Assembly (NCBI RefSeq): GCF_000300995.1
Contig: NZ_AMRJ01000010.1
Coordinates: 44,172 to 108,171 of the forward strand
DNA: 64,000 bases
Direction of reading: 5' to 3'
Source: Alcanivorax hongdengensis A-11-3
Lineage (GTDB): Bacteria; Pseudomonadota; Gammaproteobacteria; Pseudomonadales; Alcanivoracaceae
The position numbers were made by a program, and so were the translations under genes. The notes under the pieces are model-generated. The model made no database searches. It saw only the letters and a program-made list of their open reading frames with translations, and had not been told where the DNA came from. Shown here piece by piece: positions 53,690 through 62,510 of the stretch (the stretch's first letter is position 1; each line of letters opens with the position of its first letter).

Positions 53690-54649
53690 ATGTCACTCAA
53701 GGAACGATTGTCGCCGGACAATTTAATGGAGTCGCTGCCCATTTCCCGGGATCTGCTGACCCGCCTGGGGCTGCTCGGCGCCCAGGTCACCCGCAAGATC
53801 GCCATCGACCAGGTCAGTGTCGATAACGGTACCCTGCATAACCTCAAGGTGGAAAAGGTCGCCCTGGGCAGTGCCAGCATTGGCAGCCTGAAGGTGGAGA
53901 ACGGCTCGGCCAGCGTCAACAATGCCAACGCGGTACTCAATCAGGTGCGTAGCATTGTAGAGCTGGGTTTTCACCTGGACTGGCAAATCGACCTGGGCTG
54001 GATCGGTAGTTGGGACGGCAGCGAAGACATGGGCAGTCTGGATATCCCGGTGGATCTGGGCACCATCACGGTCCCGGATCTTGGGGATATCGACCTGCAG
54101 ATTCCCAGTATCGACATTCCCGGTCTGGTGGCGCAGATGAAACCCATCGATCAGCTGGATCTGGGCAATCTGGACCTCAGCGGGGTACGGCTGGACAAGC
54201 TCAGCCTGCCCAGCGCGGGCCTGTCCATTACCGGCATGGGCGTGGGCGATCTGACGCTCAGTTCGGTGACCGTGCCGTCCGCGGACGGTGAAGCCATGCG
54301 CGTCAACCGTGCCGCGCCGACCGGGACGCTCAACCTGCCCGGTGCCAGCCTGGAAAACGTGGCGATCCCGGCGATTAACATGCCGGCAGCCACCAGTGGT
54401 TCCTTCAGTGCCGACGCCACCGCGTCGGACAAGTCTCTGGGTATTGATATCGGCCTTCTCAAGGTCAGCATCCGGGTCACCCCCACCGTGCATCTCGATG
54501 TGGGCAGCATGACGCTCAGTGATGCCCAGCTGGCCGCAGACCTGGGCAAGGTGTCACTGGACGACATCAGCCTGCCGGTGTCCCTGGAAGGCATTAGCGG
54601 CGGCGAACTGGGGCTCAACAGTATCAGTGTCAACAAGCTGACATTCTGA
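53690..54649 (+). CDS. Repeat-rich protein of unknown function
   Basis: The 319-residue product has no signal peptide or membrane helix. It is made of short Leu/Ile/Val strands separated by Asp, Gly and Ser turns ([40 protein letters not shown]), as in a beta-solenoid or a stacked beta protein. It is acidic and has no cysteine. AGGAGGCAAAATA precedes the ATG, an excellent ribosome site. It is followed 13 bp later by a small gene, so they form an operon. No family is recognised. Confidence 0.75.
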   Translation: MSLKERLSPDNLMESLPISRDLLTRLGLLGAQVTRKIAIDQVSVDNGTLHNLKVEKVALGSASIGSLKVENGSASVNNANAVLNQVRSIVELGFHLDWQIDLGWIGSWDGSEDMGSLDIPVDLGTITVPDLGDIDLQIPSIDIPGLVAQMKPIDQLDLGNLDLSGVRLDKLSLPSAGLSITGMGVGDLTLSSVTVPSADGEAMRVNRAAPTGTLNLPGASLENVAIPAINMPAATSGSFSADATASDKSLGIDIGLLKVSIRVTPTVHLDVGSMTLSDAQLAADLGKVSLDDISLPVSLEGISGGELGLNSISVNKLTF

Positions 54650-54662
54650 CAAGGAGGAAAAC

Positions 54663-54929
54663 ATGTCACTCAGTCACAAGGAATTTGAAAAACGCTGGGA
54701 ACAGGCTCATCGCAAGTCGCGCCCGCAGCAGAAAAAGTCGTCCATTGCGCCGGTGATTCACCTGTCGGTGATTTCCGTACTGGATAACTACATGAGCCAG
54801 CTGCACAAGGCGGTGGAAGGTCACGCACTGAGCAAGGAAGAGTGCGATGCGGTGTGTGAAAAAATCGCCGAGCTGAAACCCCTGGCCAAAAAGGCGGATG
54901 CCAAGGCGGCCAAGTACCTGAAGGTGTGA
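54663..54929 (+). CDS. Small helical protein, partner of the repeat-rich protein
   Basis: The 88-residue product is basic at the start (KRWEQAHRKSRPQQKK) and helical after that, with two cysteines in EECDAVCEK and a Lys/Ala-rich end. It starts 13 bp after the repeat-rich gene with AAGGAGG upstream and is followed by a terminator. The function is unknown; the tight spacing suggests it works with the upstream protein. Confidence 0.75.
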   Translation: MSLSHKEFEKRWEQAHRKSRPQQKKSSIAPVIHLSVISVLDNYMSQLHKAVEGHALSKEECDAVCEKIAELKPLAKKADAKAAKYLKV

Positions 54930-54936
54930 GTAAAAG

Positions 54937-54970
54937 AACCGGCCCACCGCTGAGGGTGGGCCGGTTTTTT
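54937..54970. terminator. Terminator after the two-gene unit
   Basis: AACCGGCCCACC (54937-54948), 6-base loop, GGTGGGCCGGTT (54955-54966), then TTTT. It also separates the convergent 1005-residue lipoprotein gene. Confidence 0.92.
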
Positions 54971-54978
54971 ATCGCCCG

Positions 54979-57900
54979 TTACTGTGACTCCAGCGTGATA
55001 CTGAAATCAAAGTGCGCGGTGGATTGATGGTCGCCGGTGGTTGGCTTGGTATTCGGGTCCGGCAGGGTCGGGCTCGGCAGGCCGAAACCGTCCTTGGGCA
55101 GATTGGCAGGGCTCACCTGCCAAAGCCCGCCGGCCAGTGACAGCACCACCAGGTCGTTGGCTTCGCCCTGGGGCGCATCCAGGGTAAAGCTGATATCGAA
55201 CGGCAGTGTCTGGTTCGCCTGGGTGCAACTGAGCGTAAACAGCCCCGGGGAACGGTAATTGCCATTGGCATCGCGCACGCCGGTGTTGCCGGTTTCCTGG
55301 TCGGGGACGAAAGGCGTGACCCCGCCCACATAGCGAATCAGGGTGGCGCTGATGGGAATCTGGGTGATTCGCCCGGCCAGCCCGGCACAGTCCAGCTCAC
55401 CATGCACCCGGTAGTCCGTTTCCGCGGACAGGTCGATGTAGTACATGCCGCCCAGGCCCGCGGCCGTCCCGCCACCGGCACAAGCCACATCGCCATCCTG
55501 ATGTTCCTCACAGCTGGTGTTCAGCTGGGCATCCAGGGACGCGGACAGGGTGCCATCGCCGGTGCTGGAATAGACCACCGTGCTGTCATTGCTGCCGTGC
55601 AGGTTGACGGTATCGCAGGAGGATTCTCCACCATTGGGCGGGGTATAGAGCACGCTCCGGGTGGAGGTATGGGTGTAATTCTGCTGGATGCGCTCGCTGC
55701 GTGTGTACCAGAGCAGGTTTTCCGGGGGAATCTGCGGCGGTTCGATCACGTTTTCGGAGGGCGTGGTGATTTCCTCTGATTGGGTGTCATTGTGGTTGTC
55801 CGGCGGGCAGCGAGTGTCGGCAGTGTTGCTGTAGGTGCCGTTGCCATCCAGTGAAATGGTGGCGCCCGGGTACCACAGTTTCTTGATGCAGCTGTCCGAG
55901 ACCGTGTACTCGGCGGTGTCCTTCACGGACGGGTCCGCATCGGCCTTGACGGTGACTTGTACCGTGCCGGTCTGGCCCGGGGCCACCAGGGTGGCGGTCA
56001 GGCCGCTGGCATCAATGATCTGGCCGCCACTGGTGCTGAAGGTGACATCCTGGTTGTCTTCGGCGAAGCCGTTCAGCTGCGCGCTCAGTGACAGCCGGTT
56101 GCCGGGCAGCAGGCAGGCACTTTGTGGCGTCAGGCTGATGTCCCCTTCGGTATCGATGGTGACACTGTCACTGCGTTCGGTGCCTGCTGGCAGGGTGCGG
56201 CCCTGCCAGGTGAACGTCACAGAGGTGGGGTAGTTGTCCCGGTCATCCGGTGTCTTGAATTGCACATCATAGAAATCGCCATTGGCCGCGGCGGACTGTA
56301 TCTGCCCCGGCCCGGTGGCCTGGGCCGCAAAGTTGGCCGCGTTCTTGCTGGCATTGGCGGCGGTGGCCGACAGGCTGGCCACCTCGCCCGGTTGCTGTAC
56401 CCGGTAAAAGGAGGGCAGCAACGAGATGCGGATGGGTTTGACCGTTACCGGAAATTTTTCCAGGAAGATGCCTTCGTCGGCGAATTCGCCACTGTTGAGC
56501 TTGATCACCAGTTGCGAGGTGCCGATATCGATGCCGTGGTACTGGCGGTGGGAGTCCCGGGTCACGGTGGTGCCGAGGATCTTGGAGGTGGTCCAGGGTT
56601 CGTCGGTGACATCAATGGGGCCGTATTCCGGGGCGCGGATGCGCACGCAGGAGCCCTCGGTCAGTGAGTTGATGGCACTGGAGACGCCCTTGGAACCCAG
56701 GGTGCTGGCGGTGCCGATGCTGGCGCCCACCGGGCCCGGCACCATGCCGGCCAGGGTCACCAGACCATTGAGGAAGGTGGCGCCGAAATTGAAGCTCTTG
56801 CCCTTGGCTTTGACAAAGGCCAGATCCCAGAACGCCGGGTTGGCCGGGTCGCGGTCCTCGATCCAGCTCTGGTCCACCCGTCGCACTTCAAAGTCGGTGA
56901 TGCTTTGTGGCTCCAGGGCCCGGCGCATGGCCTTCACTTCCGAGATCACCGACACGGTGGTGCCGGCGTAGCCGGCGGCCTGGCCGGTGTTCTTGTAGTT
57001 GACCAGCGAGGCATCCCCCAGCACCTGGCCACTGACCGAACCGTCGAACACATAGCCGGCGGCGGCGGATTTCATGCGTGCCGACAGCTCCGCCGCCCCG
57101 GATATGATCAGCTTGTCCGGGTCCACGGACTGCTCATCACAGCTGCCGTTGATCTTGACCCGGGTATGGGCGCGTTTAGTGGCGGCCTGGCTGGTCTGGC
57201 GCATGCCCACGGGCACGGTATCCAGTTCGTTGAGGGCATCGACCAGGTCGTCTTCCAGCCCCGAGGCCATCAGCAGCCGTTCCAGCAGTTTGTCCGGGTC
57301 GTCACTGGCCTGGGCCGCCAGGGCCTTGAGGCCGTCCGGACGGTCGCCGCTGACGTACTGCTTGACCACCCAGAAGGACAGGTCCTGTTGCGGCAGGGTG
57401 TCCGGGTCGGCATCGAGCAGCGTCTGCGGGTTGTAGCCGAGTACGGCCAGGGATTTGTCCACCCAGGTTTCCAGCCGCTGGCGCACGGTCCGGGTGTAGT
57501 CGTCCGGGGCCTGGGGCAGGGCATCAATGGTGAAGGCAAAGGCCGGGCAGTGTTGGTCGCCGTCGCCCAGTTCCATCATCACGTTGCCCCCTTCCGGATC
57601 ACGGGTTGGCGCCAGGGGGGTGGTAAAGCGGATCGGGTCGCCCTCGTCACCGGCATTGAGAAACAGCGGATCGATGATCTGACCCGCGTCGCCGTCGGCG
57701 ATCACCCGGATACTGGCTTCGCCGAAATCCGCGGGCAGCCCGGTGACTGTAATCACCGTGCCGGGGCTGCCATGGGTGGCGGACAGGGTCAGGCCGGGGC
57801 AATCGGTGCGGTGGCCCAGGGGGTTGGCCACCGCGGCTTTCAGCGGGTTGGCGTCGGCGGCGGGCGGACTGTCATTGCCGCCGTCTCCTCCTCCGCCACC

Positions 57901-57996
57901 ACCGCCACCGCAGGCGGTCAGCAGCAGGGCAAGGCCGGCCCCGGTCAGCCAGTGATGATGGCGGGGATGGCGAATGTTGCGATCGGCAAAGCGCAT
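54979..57996 (-). CDS. Very large lipoprotein with Ig-like modules, unknown function
   Basis: The 1005-residue product has a signal peptide with lipobox LTAC (Cys29) and a run of eight glycines. After a linker comes a beta domain (about 60-165, LSATHGSPGTVITVTGLPAD). A helical and mixed central part (about 165-470) follows, with a glycine-rich hydrophobic stretch (GASIGTASTLGSKGVSSAIN). Ig-like repeats follow (about 540-740, LSLSAQLNGFAEDNQDVTFS; GQTGTVQVTVKADADPSVKD), then a Cys-containing C-terminal domain. It is probably anchored in the outer membrane. A lone minus-strand gene; no family is recognised. Confidence 0.82.
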   Translation of the reverse strand: MRFADRNIRHPRHHHWLTGAGLALLLTACGGGGGGGGDGGNDSPPAADANPLKAAVANPLGHRTDCPGLTLSATHGSPGTVITVTGLPADFGEASIRVIADGDAGQIIDPLFLNAGDEGDPIRFTTPLAPTRDPEGGNVMMELGDGDQHCPAFAFTIDALPQAPDDYTRTVRQRLETWVDKSLAVLGYNPQTLLDADPDTLPQQDLSFWVVKQYVSGDRPDGLKALAAQASDDPDKLLERLLMASGLEDDLVDALNELDTVPVGMRQTSQAATKRAHTRVKINGSCDEQSVDPDKLIISGAAELSARMKSAAAGYVFDGSVSGQVLGDASLVNYKNTGQAAGYAGTTVSVISEVKAMRRALEPQSITDFEVRRVDQSWIEDRDPANPAFWDLAFVKAKGKSFNFGATFLNGLVTLAGMVPGPVGASIGTASTLGSKGVSSAINSLTEGSCVRIRAPEYGPIDVTDEPWTTSKILGTTVTRDSHRQYHGIDIGTSQLVIKLNSGEFADEGIFLEKFPVTVKPIRISLLPSFYRVQQPGEVASLSATAANASKNAANFAAQATGPGQIQSAAANGDFYDVQFKTPDDRDNYPTSVTFTWQGRTLPAGTERSDSVTIDTEGDISLTPQSACLLPGNRLSLSAQLNGFAEDNQDVTFSTSGGQIIDASGLTATLVAPGQTGTVQVTVKADADPSVKDTAEYTVSDSCIKKLWYPGATISLDGNGTYSNTADTRCPPDNHNDTQSEEITTPSENVIEPPQIPPENLLWYTRSERIQQNYTHTSTRSVLYTPPNGGESSCDTVNLHGSNDSTVVYSSTGDGTLSASLDAQLNTSCEEHQDGDVACAGGGTAAGLGGMYYIDLSAETDYRVHGELDCAGLAGRITQIPISATLIRYVGGVTPFVPDQETGNTGVRDANGNYRSPGLFTLSCTQANQTLPFDISFTLDAPQGEANDLVVLSLAGGLWQVSPANLPKDGFGLPSPTLPDPNTKPTTGDHQSTAHFDFSITLESQ

Positions 57997-58098
57997 GGAC
58001 TCTCTCCTTGATAATGCAGACGGGCTGGTCGCCCCGATTCCCTTAATTCAAGGCTACGCTTGCGACGTTGGCAGCGGCATCCTGCGCTTGAGGGGGCC

Positions 58099-58118
58099 AG
58101 GGGGGTTCCAACCCCCCT
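58099..58118. promoter_or_regulatory. G/C-tract palindrome between the large lipoprotein and aminotransferase genes
   Basis: AGGGGGGTT, CC, AACCCCCCT: a perfect 9-bp inverted repeat, in the 201-bp divergent promoter region. Composition resembles sites 1-3 near 21-28 kb, but the tracts are in the opposite order (G first), so it need not bind the same protein. Confidence 0.45.
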
Positions 58119-58197
58119 GAATGAGGGGGCTGACTTTGCAGGGCGGCCCGGACTGGCTATGGTCGGGGTAGGCAAGCCTTTGCAGCGAAAGGGAGAA

Positions 58198-59472
58198 ATG
58201 GCGGTGAGTTTTCAGCCCGATGTGCATCTCAACCTCAATGTCCGCGGCCTGGGGCTGTCTGCCACCCTGGCCATCAACGAGCGCAGCAATGCACTGCGCC
58301 AGCAGGGGCGAGAGGTGTTCAAGTTCGGGCTGGGGCAGTCGCCGTTTCCGGTGCCGGCACCGGTAGTGGCGGCCTTGCGAGAGCATGCTGAAGAAAAGGA
58401 CTATCTGCCGGTAATGGGGCTGCCGGCCCTGCGCGAAGCCATCGCCGGTTATCTCGACCGCGAGCACGATGTGGCCTTCCGGCCCCAAGACATCATGATC
58501 GGCCCCGGCTCCAAGGAACTGATGTTCATTCTTCAGCTGGTCTACTACGGCGACCTGGTCATTCCCACCCCCAGCTGGGTGTCCTATGCGCCCCAGGCCA
58601 GTATCATCGGCCGGCGGGTGCACTGGCTGCCTACCCACCGGGCCAATCACTGGAAGCTGACGGCGGAGAGTCTTGATGCGCTCTGCCAGCGTGACCCGGG
58701 TCGTCCCCGTCTGGTGATCCTCAACTACCCGGCCAACCCCCATGGCTATACCTTCACCGGTGACGAGTTGCAGGATATTGCCCGGGTGGCCCGTTACCAC
58801 CGGCTGATCCTGCTCAGTGACGAAATTTACGGGCAGCTGCAATTCGATGGCCGGCACCGTTCCATTGCCCGCTATTACCCGGAGGGCACCATCATCAGCG
58901 ATGGCCTGAGCAAATGGTGTGGCGCCGGTGGCTGGCGGCTGGGGGCGTTTGCCTTCCCGCAGAATCTGTCCTGGTTGCGTGATGCCATGGCCACGGTGGC
59001 CAGTGAAACCTATACCTCGGTGGCGGCGCCGATTCAGTATGCGGCGGTGACCGGCTTTCAGGGCGGCGGCCAGATGGACAGCTATCTGCAGCGGGCGCGG
59101 GCCATCCTGCAGGGGCTGGCCCGTTACCAGGTGGAGCTCTATCAGCGGGCCGGGTTGCAGTTGGCCATGCCGGACGGCGCCTTCTACCTGTTTCCGGATT
59201 TCACGCCGCTGGAAGACCGGCTCCGGGCGCGGGGGATTGAGGACAGTGTCACCCTGTGCGAAACCCTGCTGGAAGAGACCGGCGTGGCCACCTTGCCCGG
59301 TGAGGCCTTTGGCCGCCCGGCCGGGGAGTTGAGCCTGCGCCAGGCGCTGGTGGATTTTGACGGGCAACAGGCGCTGGACCATGCCGACCAGGGCGTGGAC
59401 GAGACGTTTTTGCGGCAATACTGCGGCCGTTGTGTGCAGGCCATGGAGCGAATGGTCGACTGGCTGGGCTAG
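58198..59472 (+). CDS. PLP-dependent aminotransferase, class I/II
   Basis: The 424-residue product has the fold-type I layout. Motifs seen are YLPVMGLPALREAIAGYL, GPGSKELMF, the Asn/Pro-rich NYPANPHGY, LLSDEIYGQL, and the PLP Lys239 in SDGLSKWCGAGGWRLG. GGGAGAA precedes the start. The closest type is aspartate or aromatic aminotransferase-like; the substrate is not settled. It is monocistronic. Confidence 0.9.
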   Translation: MAVSFQPDVHLNLNVRGLGLSATLAINERSNALRQQGREVFKFGLGQSPFPVPAPVVAALREHAEEKDYLPVMGLPALREAIAGYLDREHDVAFRPQDIMIGPGSKELMFILQLVYYGDLVIPTPSWVSYAPQASIIGRRVHWLPTHRANHWKLTAESLDALCQRDPGRPRLVILNYPANPHGYTFTGDELQDIARVARYHRLILLSDEIYGQLQFDGRHRSIARYYPEGTIISDGLSKWCGAGGWRLGAFAFPQNLSWLRDAMATVASETYTSVAAPIQYAAVTGFQGGGQMDSYLQRARAILQGLARYQVELYQRAGLQLAMPDGAFYLFPDFTPLEDRLRARGIEDSVTLCETLLEETGVATLPGEAFGRPAGELSLRQALVDFDGQQALDHADQGVDETFLRQYCGRCVQAMERMVDWLG

Positions 59473-59502
59473 CGCCGCCGGTCTGGCCGGCGGCGGGCCG
59501 GA

Positions 59503-60942
59503 TCAGAAGGCGAGCACAAAGTCGGTGGTGAAGGCCCAGCCGTTGGCACCCACGGAGAAGGGCACACTGCTGTAACCCACCGGAGAGTCCTTCAGGTAAA
59601 GCCCCTGGACTTCCACGCGCATTTCCTTGCGTTTGAACGGGAACCAGTTGATGCCCACGCTCACGTCACAGGGGTTGCCGTATTCGCCGTTGATTTTGGA
59701 ATACTCCAGATAGGCCTGCAGGGTTTTCGGGATCACCATGTGCGAGCCCTGCACCTGGAACCCCTTGTCATTGAGTTCATCCACCGGCAGCGGACCGTTG
59801 GCGGAAAAGTTGTCTACCCAGCGCTGATAGAACTCCGCTTCCAGATACCAGCCCCGGTACTTCAGGCCGGCGTTGGCGGCGGCCATCTGGTAGGTGGCGC
59901 GGTTGATCTGGGTGCCATTACCAAACGGATCGGCGCTGAAGATCAGGGTGCCGTCGGACAGACGAATCTGTGAGTTTTCGAAGGTGTTGGTGCCCGGCTG
60001 GGCCTGGGCATCTTCGCGGCTGTGGGTGAAATGCAAGCCCAAGCGGGTGGCCATCTGCTCGTGGAACTCGTAGTCACCGAAACCTTCGCCGGGGCCGAAT
60101 TCGCCGGTGGTGGGCATCCACCACAGGGCCGCGGCCACGGTGTTGAAGCCGTCATCCAGCTGTGCCCCGTCGACGCCCAGCTGGCTCAGATTGTTGCCGA
60201 TCATGGCGCGGTACTGCACCCCCGGCGCCAGCTCGCCCTCGGCCCAGAACCCGGAGGTATAGGAGCCGCGGAAGTATTCGTCAGCAATGCTGCGGTGGTC
60301 GTTCTTCAACCAGTTGGGAAAGGTGTTGTTGGTAGTGCGGGTGGTGGGCAGGGCGCCGATACCACCATAGACCGTCAGTGCCTTGCTGAAGGTATAACCC
60401 AGGTTGCCGCCCACCACTACCTGGGCCGGGTCGCCCTGACTGGTGTTGGACGTCCAGGTGTAGAACAGGTAATGGAATTTGGGGTCGAAGATCCAGCCCT
60501 TGAAGCTGATGTTGACCTTCTGGAACTGGACATCGTTGCGGATATCCATGTCCTTGCTGTTGCCAAAGGAATCAGTGTAACTGTCGTCGAAGTCCTGCTG
60601 ATTCAGATAGCGCACGTAGCTGAAAACGCCGAAGTTCACTTCGCCCTGATCAGAGCTGAACAGGTTGAACCCCTTGCCCGGGCGATAGCCCTTGCTGACG
60701 CCGGGCATGGGCGTGGATCGCGATGCCGCATCTTCACCGTAGAGTTCGGTTTCCAGCTGATAGATGCGTTGATCAAATGCCTTGCTCTGTTCGGACAGAT
60801 CCTGGCGCATCTGCTTCAGCTCCTGTAGCTGTTTTTCCACATCGGCATGGCCAGGGGCGCCACGGCTACCTTCCGCCAGGCACAACGTGGGGGCAAGCAG
60901 GGCAGCGCACAGCGCCGCCCCGCTCCGGGTCCTTATCTTCAT
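59503..60942 (-). CDS. Outer-membrane porin with N-terminal coiled coil
   Basis: The 479-residue product has a signal peptide (to about APTLCLAEG). A coiled coil of about 35 residues follows (VEKQLQELKQMRQDLSEQSK), then a beta-barrel of phosphate-selective-porin type with strand pairs such as VNFGVFSYVRYLNQQD and a final FTTDFVLAF strand ending in Phe. AAGGAG seven bases before 60942 sets the start. It shares a transcript with the upstream periplasmic hydrolase, so it may import that enzyme's substrate or product. Confidence 0.82.
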   Translation of the reverse strand: MKIRTRSGAALCAALLAPTLCLAEGSRGAPGHADVEKQLQELKQMRQDLSEQSKAFDQRIYQLETELYGEDAASRSTPMPGVSKGYRPGKGFNLFSSDQGEVNFGVFSYVRYLNQQDFDDSYTDSFGNSKDMDIRNDVQFQKVNISFKGWIFDPKFHYLFYTWTSNTSQGDPAQVVVGGNLGYTFSKALTVYGGIGALPTTRTTNNTFPNWLKNDHRSIADEYFRGSYTSGFWAEGELAPGVQYRAMIGNNLSQLGVDGAQLDDGFNTVAAALWWMPTTGEFGPGEGFGDYEFHEQMATRLGLHFTHSREDAQAQPGTNTFENSQIRLSDGTLIFSADPFGNGTQINRATYQMAAANAGLKYRGWYLEAEFYQRWVDNFSANGPLPVDELNDKGFQVQGSHMVIPKTLQAYLEYSKINGEYGNPCDVSVGINWFPFKRKEMRVEVQGLYLKDSPVGYSSVPFSVGANGWAFTTDFVLAF

Positions 60943-60968
60943 GGGCAAGCTCCTTGGTTCCCTGTCAA

Positions 60969-62153
60969 TCAGCTGGACGTCTTGTTGTTGTCAGCGGGGC
61001 AGACATTGGGGGCGTGGTAATCCAGATTCATCAGCCGGAAGTAGTTGGCCCCCAGAGCGATGTTCCGGAATGCCTCATCATTCAGAACGCGCAGCACGCG
61101 ACTGGTGACTTCCAGTTCCTTGCCGTATTCATCGTCGGGCTTGCTGGCCGAGGCGACGAAATCCGTACCTGGCAGAATGCGAGTGGAGTAGGCATTGAGG
61201 AAGGGTACATAGATGCTGCCCCACTGGTGGTACTCGTTGTAGAGCACGTCCCAGGAGATATCCAGCATCAGGTTGGGGTACTGATCGAGCAGGCGTTTGA
61301 GGATGGCCACGTGCTGGGCCGGGTCCATGGTGCCCAGCTCCTTGGAGAGCCCCATGTGCGCCCAGACGATCTTGTTGTCCGGGTATGTTTCCAGAATGTG
61401 TTCCATCAGCGGCAGGAACTGGGTGGGGTGGGCATCATTGCCCAGGTCGGAATGGAGGGTCACCGGAATGCCCCGGTCGCGCAGTACCTTCATGAAGGGC
61501 GCCCACTGATCGATGCTCGCCAGGGTGGCCGGTTCCGCCTTGTTTTTCAGTAGCGCCTGTTTCATCACGTTGAGCTCGCCGCTCCAGGCGAACATGCCGG
61601 GGAACTCCTTGTCATACAGCGCGATGGTTTTGACGATGTCGTCCGGGTGGGCCAGGTCCATGAAGGTCATGGACAGGGTGATGTGCAGATCATCCGGCGG
61701 ATAGGCCACGGTCTGCATGCCATTGACGACATCGTTCTTGATGCTGGGTTTGGCAGCGACGCCGGGGCAGTCCAGGTAATAGCTGCAGCCGGAATCCAGC
61801 TCCAGGATCTGGCCGATACCGAAGTAGTTAACAAAGCGAATGCCGTTGTCTTGCAGCATGGCATGGAGTTTTTGCGGTGGGATCGGCGCGCCACCAAAAG
61901 GCCGCGGGTGCATGTGGGCATCCACCAGCGGCGTGTAGGGTTCCCTGTCTCGGTCGTAGCAGGCTTGCTGGTCGCTGGGCTGGGCCAGGGATTCCAGTGT
62001 ACGTTCGTTGTGGGCGCGAACATCGGGCGTGCCGGACAGGGACGCACAGCCGGCCATCAGGGCGAGGAGGGGCAGAGCCGCAAGGGTGTGTTTATGACGG
62101 GAAAAAGACGAACTGAACGATGAAACAGCCCTGCCGAGACGATCCGTATCCAT
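60969..62153 (-). CDS. Lipoprotein of the amidohydrolase-2 family
   Basis: The 394-residue product has a signal peptide with lipobox MAGC (Cys36). The amidohydrolase TIM barrel has the HxH metal pair in VDAHMHPRP (His80, His82), later VTLHSDLGN and IVWAHMGLS histidines, and a barrel-end Asp in LMLDISWD. Such enzymes usually decarboxylate or hydrolyse ring or lactone compounds, but exported forms are less common. It is 26 bp upstream of the porin gene in the same unit. Confidence 0.85.
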   Translation of the reverse strand: MDTDRLGRAVSSFSSSFSRHKHTLAALPLLALMAGCASLSGTPDVRAHNERTLESLAQPSDQQACYDRDREPYTPLVDAHMHPRPFGGAPIPPQKLHAMLQDNGIRFVNYFGIGQILELDSGCSYYLDCPGVAAKPSIKNDVVNGMQTVAYPPDDLHITLSMTFMDLAHPDDIVKTIALYDKEFPGMFAWSGELNVMKQALLKNKAEPATLASIDQWAPFMKVLRDRGIPVTLHSDLGNDAHPTQFLPLMEHILETYPDNKIVWAHMGLSKELGTMDPAQHVAILKRLLDQYPNLMLDISWDVLYNEYHQWGSIYVPFLNAYSTRILPGTDFVASASKPDDEYGKELEVTSRVLRVLNDEAFRNIALGANYFRLMNLDYHAPNVCPADNNKTSS

Positions 62154-62510
62154 GGCGTCGTTCCTTCAGTTTTGTCGTAATGGCCCGATCCTGTTAGCCA
62201 CTCCCTCCGGTATACAGGCCCGAATGGTTTATTCGATAGTAGGGCAAAACCCCTGCCCCCTCCAGTACGCCAGTGCACGGTAATGGCCCGCAATGTGACG
62301 GGGTGCTGAAAATCAAAAAAACCGGCAAGGCATAAGTAAATAATGCAGAGAAACATGTTCTTGATAACTGTTTCTTGTCACCAAAAAAACGGTCTGCGGT
62401 GGTGTTTTTCGTCAGGTTTGCCGGCGGCGGCACATGGTCACGCCGACAGGGCCGTGAAACACTCTGTCCCCTGACATTCCATGGGTCTGATAACAACAGG
62501 GAGGCCAGTG
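62154..62510. other. 357-bp divergent intergenic region
   Basis: Promoter space between the amidohydrolase gene (minus) and the aldehyde dehydrogenase gene (plus). It is AT-richer than its surroundings near 62300-62390. No clear operator, riboswitch or small gene was seen. An ATG at 62481 in frame with the dehydrogenase lacks a ribosome site. Confidence 0.4.

Noticed and set aside
57890..57912. Run of Gly codons in the large lipoprotein as a sequencing or slippage artefact
   Set aside because: Gly tracts directly after the lipobox cysteine are common spacers in these lipoproteins, and the frame stays open on both sides.
58060..58197. Extension of the aminotransferase frame upstream of 58198
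   Set aside because: GGGAGAA directly precedes the ATG at 58198, family similarity starts there, and the upstream part covers the G/C palindrome.
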